Part shown: positions 60,228-64,000 of the stretch, in pieces
Numbering within the stretch: position 1 is the stretch's first letter
Layout of the letters: each line of letters starts with the position of its first letter
NCBI RefSeq assembly: GCF_020510425.1
Contig: NZ_JAHBAH010000001.1
Location: forward strand, 1,364,001 to 1,428,000
Direction of reading: 5' to 3'
Source: Quatrionicoccus australiensis
GTDB lineage: Bacteria; Pseudomonadota; Gammaproteobacteria; Burkholderiales; Rhodocyclaceae
DNA length: 64,000 bases
Program-made: the position numbers and the translations under genes
Notes under the pieces: generated by a model
Seen by the model: the letters and a program-made list of their open reading frames with translations, nothing else
Database searches by the model: none
What the model was told of the DNA's origin: nothing

Positions 60228-60821
60228 GTGACCCTTCTGCTCAAGCTCTCGCAGCTGATCGACTTGCTCAATGAGCGGGTCGGCAAAGCAGCGTTCTGGC
60301 TGGTGCTGCTGATGACCATCTTCAGCGCCGGCAATGCCACCGTACGCTTCATTTTCAACTACAGTTCGAACGGCCTGCTGGAAATCCAGTGGTACCTGTT
60401 TGCCGCGGTCTTCATCCTGTGTTCCCCCTACACCCTGCAAAAGAACGAGCATGTCCGCATCGACGTGCTGGCCGGCAAATTGTCGCCCAAGGGCCAGGCC
60501 GTGATCGACATCATCGGTACCCTGTTTTTCCTGCTGCCCATGGTCATCGTTGTACTCTGGCTGTCGCTGCCCCTGGTCGCTGAATCCTACAAGATCAACG
60601 AAATGTCCTCCAATGCCGGCGGCCTGATCCGCTGGCCGGTCAAGGCGCTGCTGCCGATCGGCTTCACGCTGCTCGCCCTGCAGGGCATTTCTGAACTGAT
60701 CAAGCGCATCGCCTTCCTGGCCGGCCTGATCGAAGACCCGAACAACAAGGCAAAGGGTCCGACCCCCGAAGAAGAACTGGCCGCCGCCATTGCCGCCGCC
60801 AACGCCAAGGAGGCCAAATAA
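60228..60821 (+). CDS. dctQ: TRAP transporter small membrane subunit (DctQ)
   Basis: 197 residues from GTG 60228 with AGGAGG 7 nt upstream; the frame extends to 60129 without a site. Four membrane helices (AAFWLVLLMTIFSAGNATVRF, LLEIQWYLFAAVFILCSPYTL, IIGTLFFLLPMVIVVLWLSLPLV and a C-terminal one near LLPIGFTLLALQGI). A longer-than-usual acidic Ala-rich tail follows. It partners DctM, whose ATG shares one base with its stop. Confidence 0.9.
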   Translation: MTLLLKLSQLIDLLNERVGKAAFWLVLLMTIFSAGNATVRFIFNYSSNGLLEIQWYLFAAVFILCSPYTLQKNEHVRIDVLAGKLSPKGQAVIDIIGTLFFLLPMVIVVLWLSLPLVAESYKINEMSSNAGGLIRWPVKALLPIGFTLLALQGISELIKRIAFLAGLIEDPNNKAKGPTPEEELAAAIAAANAKEAK

Positions 60822-62296
60822 TGGAATGGATTATCGGCAACATGGCGCCGCTGATGTTCGGCGCCCTCGTCCTCTTCCTGCTCTTCGGCTACCCGGTCGC
60901 TTTCGCGCTGGCCGCCAACGGCATCGTCTTCGGCCTGCTCGGCATCGAACTCGGCCTGCTTCAGCCGGCGCTGTTCCAGGCGCTGCCGGAACGCATCTTC
61001 GGCATCATGGCCAATGACACGCTGCTCGCCATCCCCTTCTTCACATTCATGGGACTGGTGCTTGAGCGATCCGGCATGGCGGAAGACCTGCTCGACACAA
61101 TCGGCCAGCTGTTCGGCCCGATGCGTGGCGGCCTGGCCTACGCGGTGATCTTCGTCGGCGCCCTGCTCGCCGCGACGACCGGCGTGGTTGCCGCCTCGGT
61201 GATCTCGATGGGACTGATCTCGCTGCCCATCATGCTGCGCTACGGTTACGACAAGCGTCTCGCTTCCGGCGTCATTGCCGCCTCCGGCACGCTGGCCCAG
61301 ATCATCCCGCCGTCGCTGGTCCTGATCATCATGGCCGACCAGCTCGGCAAGTCGGTTGGCGACATGTACGAAGGCGCCATGATCCCCGGCCTGATCCTGA
61401 CTGGTCTGTATGTCGGTTACGTTGCCGTCCTCACCATCATCAAGCCGAATGCCGCCCCGGCCCTGCCACCGGAAGCGCGCAGCCTGCGCGGCGCCAAGCT
61501 GCTGCTGCGCGTATTGACGACGCTGGTACCGCCGCTGGTCCTGATCTTCCTGGTCCTCGGCACCATCTTCCTCGGCATCGCGACGCCGACCGAAGGCGGC
61601 GCCATGGGTGCGGCCGGTGCACTGATCCTGGCTGTCGCCCGCAAGCGCCTGTCCTGGAAGCTGCTGCGCCAGGCCATGGAAACCACCGGCAAGCTGTCCT
61701 CCTTCGTGGTCTTCATTCTGGTTGGCTCGACGGTTTTCGGCCTGGTCTTCCGCGCCGTCAATGGCGACCTCTGGGTCGAGCACCTGCTGCTCTCGCTGCC
61801 CGGCGGCCAGCTCGGCTTCCTGATCGTGGTCAACATCCTGGTCTTCCTGCTCGCCTTCTTCCTCGACTTCTTCGAGCTGTCCTTCATCATCGTGCCGCTG
61901 CTCGCACCGGTGGCGGACAAGCTGGGCATCGACCTGATCTGGTTCGGCGTGCTGCTCGGGGTGAACATGCAGACTTCCTTCATGCATCCGCCCTTCGGCT
62001 TCGCACTGTTCTACCTGCGCTCGGTGGCACCGGCCTCGATCAAGACGACGGACATCTACTGGGGCGCCATTCCCTTCGTCTGCATCCAGATCCTGATGGT
62101 CGCAATCATCATCATCTTCCCGGGCGTGGTCAGCTATGGCGATGAAGCGCAGCGCGAAGCAGCCCGCCTCGAACGCAGCGGCGAAGGTCCAGCCCCGATC
62201 GACCTCAACACCCTGATGCAGGACGATGCCAACGAAGGCTCGAAGCAACAGGACCCGAGCGCCGACCTGCTGAAGAACCTGCAGGGCGAAAAATAA
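60821..62296 (+). CDS. dctM: TRAP transporter large permease (DctM)
   Basis: 491 residues, about twelve helices. Typical stretches: GYPVAFALAANGIVFGLLG, IPFFTFMGLVLERSGMAEDLL, GGLAYAVIFVGALLAATTGVVAASVISMG and ASGTLAQIIPPSLVLIIMADQLG. It couples Na+ to uptake of an organic acid delivered by a P subunit. A hydrophilic C-terminal tail is unusual. It ends in a strong terminator; the P subunit nearest to it is on the opposite strand at the window end. Confidence 0.94.
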   Translation: MEWIIGNMAPLMFGALVLFLLFGYPVAFALAANGIVFGLLGIELGLLQPALFQALPERIFGIMANDTLLAIPFFTFMGLVLERSGMAEDLLDTIGQLFGPMRGGLAYAVIFVGALLAATTGVVAASVISMGLISLPIMLRYGYDKRLASGVIAASGTLAQIIPPSLVLIIMADQLGKSVGDMYEGAMIPGLILTGLYVGYVAVLTIIKPNAAPALPPEARSLRGAKLLLRVLTTLVPPLVLIFLVLGTIFLGIATPTEGGAMGAAGALILAVARKRLSWKLLRQAMETTGKLSSFVVFILVGSTVFGLVFRAVNGDLWVEHLLLSLPGGQLGFLIVVNILVFLLAFFLDFFELSFIIVPLLAPVADKLGIDLIWFGVLLGVNMQTSFMHPPFGFALFYLRSVAPASIKTTDIYWGAIPFVCIQILMVAIIIIFPGVVSYGDEAQREAARLERSGEGPAPIDLNTLMQDDANEGSKQQDPSADLLKNLQGEK

Positions 62297-62319
62297 GCAG
62301 CACCATCCTTATCGACAGC

Positions 62320-62350
62320 AAAAAGGCGGGGTTTCGACCCCGCCTTTTTT
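62320..62350 (+). terminator. rho-independent terminator of dctQM
   Basis: AAAAAGGCGGGGT and ACCCCGCCTTTTTT pair perfectly around TTCG, 23 nt after the dctM stop. Confidence 0.94.
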
Positions 62351-62366
62351 ATTTATAGTGCCCACC

Positions 62367-62379
62367 TATCCGCCGGATA
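62367..62379. promoter_or_regulatory. small dyad TATCCG-C-CGGATA ahead of dps
   Basis: Perfect 6-bp arms separated by one base in the 138-nt gap before dps. A weak promoter (TTGGCT, 18 nt, CAAAAT) lies downstream of it. It could be a stress-regulator site; the regulator is unknown. Confidence 0.35.
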
Positions 62380-62488
62380 AGCACAAATGATTGGCTGCAC
62401 AGGGCCTCTGGCGGCAAAATAGCTTCAACGTCTCAAGCGGCAAGCCAGGATGGCTGGCCGTTTTCCAACAACCAGAAGGGAGTGCATC

Positions 62489-62953
62489 ATGGATATCGGC
62501 ATCAGCAAGAAAGATCGTGAAAAAATCGCCGACGGGCTGTCTCACCTGCTCGCCGACTCATACACCCTGTACCTGAAGACCCACAACTTCCACTGGAACG
62601 TCACCGGTCCGATGTTCAACACGTTGCACGTGATGTTCATGGGGCAATACACCGAACTGTGGAATGCGCTCGACCTGATCGCCGAACGCATCCGCGCCCT
62701 CGGCTTCCCGGCGCCGGGCACCTACAAGGAATTCGTCGCGCTGACCGTGATCAAGGAAAGCGAAGGCGTGCCGAATGCGACGGAAATGCTCAAACAGTTA
62801 CTCGCCGGCCAGGAAGCCGTGACCAAGACGGCACGCAGCATCTTCCCGCTGGTCGACAAGGCTGGCGACGAGCCGACCGCCGACCTGCTGACCCAGCGCA
62901 TGCAGATCCACGAAAAGAATGCCTGGATGTTGCGCAGCATGCTCGAAAACTGA
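62489..62953 (+). CDS. dps: Dps-family DNA-protecting ferritin
   Basis: 154 residues from ATG 62489, AGGGAG 8 nt upstream. Ferroxidase site residues: His in [10 protein letters not shown] (about 32-40), then Asp and Glu in [11 protein letters not shown]. Dodecameric protein that oxidises iron with peroxide and shields DNA. Short N-terminal tail with two lysines only, so direct DNA binding may be weak. It is placed between the TRAP QM genes and the P gene. Confidence 0.94.
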   Translation: MDIGISKKDREKIADGLSHLLADSYTLYLKTHNFHWNVTGPMFNTLHVMFMGQYTELWNALDLIAERIRALGFPAPGTYKEFVALTVIKESEGVPNATEMLKQLLAGQEAVTKTARSIFPLVDKAGDEPTADLLTQRMQIHEKNAWMLRSMLEN

Positions 62954-62970
62954 GCCAGAAATTCAGGCCA

Positions 62971-63003
62971 ACAAAAAACCCGCGAAATTCGCGGGTTTTT
63001 TGT
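62971..63003. terminator. bidirectional terminator between dps and dctP
   Basis: ACAAAAAACCCGCGAA and TTCGCGGGTTTTTTGT are perfect 16-nt complements around a single A. Serves both convergent genes. TGTCGACCGGTA follows directly at 63004-63015. Confidence 0.94.
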
Positions 63004-63019
63004 TGTCGACCGGTACGGC

Positions 63020-64000
63020 TTACTTGTGCGACTGCAGGAAGGAATCCATGCGGTGCTCGGCGACGCTGAACCAGGCGTTCTGCGTCTTGCGGTACTTTTC
63101 GTACTCGGTGTACACCTTCTTGAAGGCCGGATTCTTCGCGGCTTCGTCGGAGTACAGTTGTTGTGCAGCCTTGTAGGCGGCTTCGAGGATCTCGTCCGAG
63201 TATTTCTGCAGCTTGACACCGCTTTGCAGCAGCTTGGACAGGGCGATCGGGTTCTTGTGGTCGTACTCGGCCAGCATCGTGACATTGGCTTCGTAGGCGG
63301 CAGCCTGGAAGGCTTCCTGGTATTCCTTCGGCAGCTTGGCCCATTCGGCCTTGTTCACGAAGAAATGGATGGTCGGGCCCGGTTCCCACCAACCCGGGTA
63401 ATAGTAGTTCTTGGCAACCTTGTAGAAGCCGAGCTTTTCGTCATCGAACGGGCCGACCCATTCGGCGGCGTCGATGGTGCCCTTTTCCAGCGCCGGGTAG
63501 ATGTCGCCACCGGCGATCTGTTGCGGCACAACGCCGAGCGCAGAGAAGACGTTGCCGCCGAGACCGGCGATGCGCATCTTCAGGCCGTCGAGGTCTTTCA
63601 GGGTCTTCACTTCCTTGCGGAACCAGCCGCCCATCTGGGTACCGGTATTGCCGCCGGCAAACGACAGGACGTTGTAGTTCGAGTAGAAATCGTCGAGCAC
63701 CTTCTGGCCGCCACCGTAGTAGATCCAGGCATTCATCTGGCGGGCATTCATGCCGAACGGCACCGAGGTACCGAAGCCGAAGGTCTTGTCCTTGCCGACG
63801 TAGTAGTAGGAACAGGTATGGCAGACTTCGACGGTGCCTTGCTGCACGGCATCCAGGGCCTGCAGGCCGGGAACGATTTCGCCGCCGGCGAAGACACGGA
63901 TGTCGAACTTGCCGCCGGTAATGGCGCGCACGCGGTTGGCCAGCACTTCGGCGCCACCGTAAATGGTGTCAAGGCTCTTCGGGAAGCTGGAAGTCAGGCG
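63020..64000 (-). CDS. dctP: TRAP transporter solute-binding protein, 5'-truncated (DctP/TakP-like)
   Basis: 327 residues visible; the frame is open to the window edge, so the signal peptide is outside. The ligand-binding core shows GGEIVPGLQALDAVQQGTVEVCHT, LKMRIAGLGGNVFSALGVVPQQIAGGDIYPALEKGTIDAAEWVGPFDD and the tail helices. WVGPFDD followed by YYYPGWWEPGP fits TRAP proteins for 2-oxo acids or lactate (TakP-like); the ligand is inference. It is convergent with dps and inverted relative to dctQM. Confidence 0.88.
   Translation of the reverse strand, partial: RLTSSFPKSLDTIYGGAEVLANRVRAITGGKFDIRVFAGGEIVPGLQALDAVQQGTVEVCHTCSYYYVGKDKTFGFGTSVPFGMNARQMNAWIYYGGGQKVLDDFYSNYNVLSFAGGNTGTQMGGWFRKEVKTLKDLDGLKMRIAGLGGNVFSALGVVPQQIAGGDIYPALEKGTIDAAEWVGPFDDEKLGFYKVAKNYYYPGWWEPGPTIHFFVNKAEWAKLPKEYQEAFQAAAYEANVTMLAEYDHKNPIALSKLLQSGVKLQKYSDEILEAAYKAAQQLYSDEAAKNPAFKKVYTEYEKYRKTQNAWFSVAEHRMDSFLQSHK

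Noticed and set aside
60587..62248. 553-codon - strand frame opposite dctM
   Set aside because: Translation is a Gln/Asp/Glu-rich shadow typical of antisense frames to membrane proteins; dctM has clear family motifs.

Overview
This window looks like chromosomal DNA of a betaproteobacterium, most likely from the Rhodocyclales (Dechloromonas/Azonexus-like). The reasons are high GC content, a complete betaproteobacterial dcw cluster running from mraZ to ftsZ and lpxC, then a DciA-like gene, an M23 peptidase, secA and argJ, the order hemB / engB / cytochrome c4, and gph-rpe-apaG beside trpE. The family-level placement is inference from gene content. I see no rRNA, tRNA, CRISPR array, insertion sequence or prophage. 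The window cuts a gene at each end.

Layout. (1) 1-7.5 kb, + strand: a cell-surface glycan or lipid A modification block, with GT39 (5'-truncated), GT39, a sialidase-fold exported protein, a small membrane protein, an ArnC-like GT2, an ArnT-like GT39 and a PAP2 phosphatase. Almost all are joined by 4-nt GTGA/ATGA overlaps. (2) 7.5-13.9 kb: trpE, gph and rpe (-), apaG and a methyltransferase (+), an AI-2E/PerM family protein and argJ (-). (3) 13.9-35.6 kb: secA, an M23 peptidase, a divergent DciA-like gene, then lpxC and the dcw cluster, all on - apart from the DciA-like gene. The cluster is read from a promoter upstream of mraZ that overlaps three 10-bp-spaced MraZ-type boxes. (4) 35.9-42.3 kb: dsbC, a UbiH-family hydroxylase, an Asn/Gly-rich small protein and HU (-), then ahpC-ahpF and a transglutaminase-like protein (+). 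(5) 42.3-48.9 kb: hemB and engB (-), cytochrome c4, a CBS protein and msrQ (+), bioB-bioC (-), comF and trmL (+). (6) 49.4-52.4 kb, - strand: a probable six-gene operon of a persulfide-sensor type ArsR regulator, rhodanese, grxC, secB, an SH3 protein and gpsA. (7) 52.5-64 kb: envC-ctpA, a small unknown protein and moeB (+); glyA, nrdR and ribD (-); a phosphoglycerate-mutase-like phosphatase (-); TRAP dctQM and dps (+); and a TRAP solute-binding protein (-) that runs off the end.

Themes. Envelope construction dominates: peptidoglycan precursors, the divisome, lipid A commitment (lpxC), Sec export (secA, secB), envelope hydrolase control (envC, ctpA, M23) and surface glycosylation. A second theme is redox and sulfur stress: dsbC, ahpCF, msrQ, dps, and the ArsR-rhodanese-glutaredoxin operon.

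The most unusual non-coding signals are a strongly over-represented palindrome CGGTCGACCG (10 perfect copies by manual scan, found in several reading frames and between genes), a 44-bp imperfect dyad with a perfect 24-bp core between ahpC and ahpF, a small family of intergenic GAGGATCG/CGATCCTC hairpins, and a triple TAATGG operator in front of the ArsR operon.
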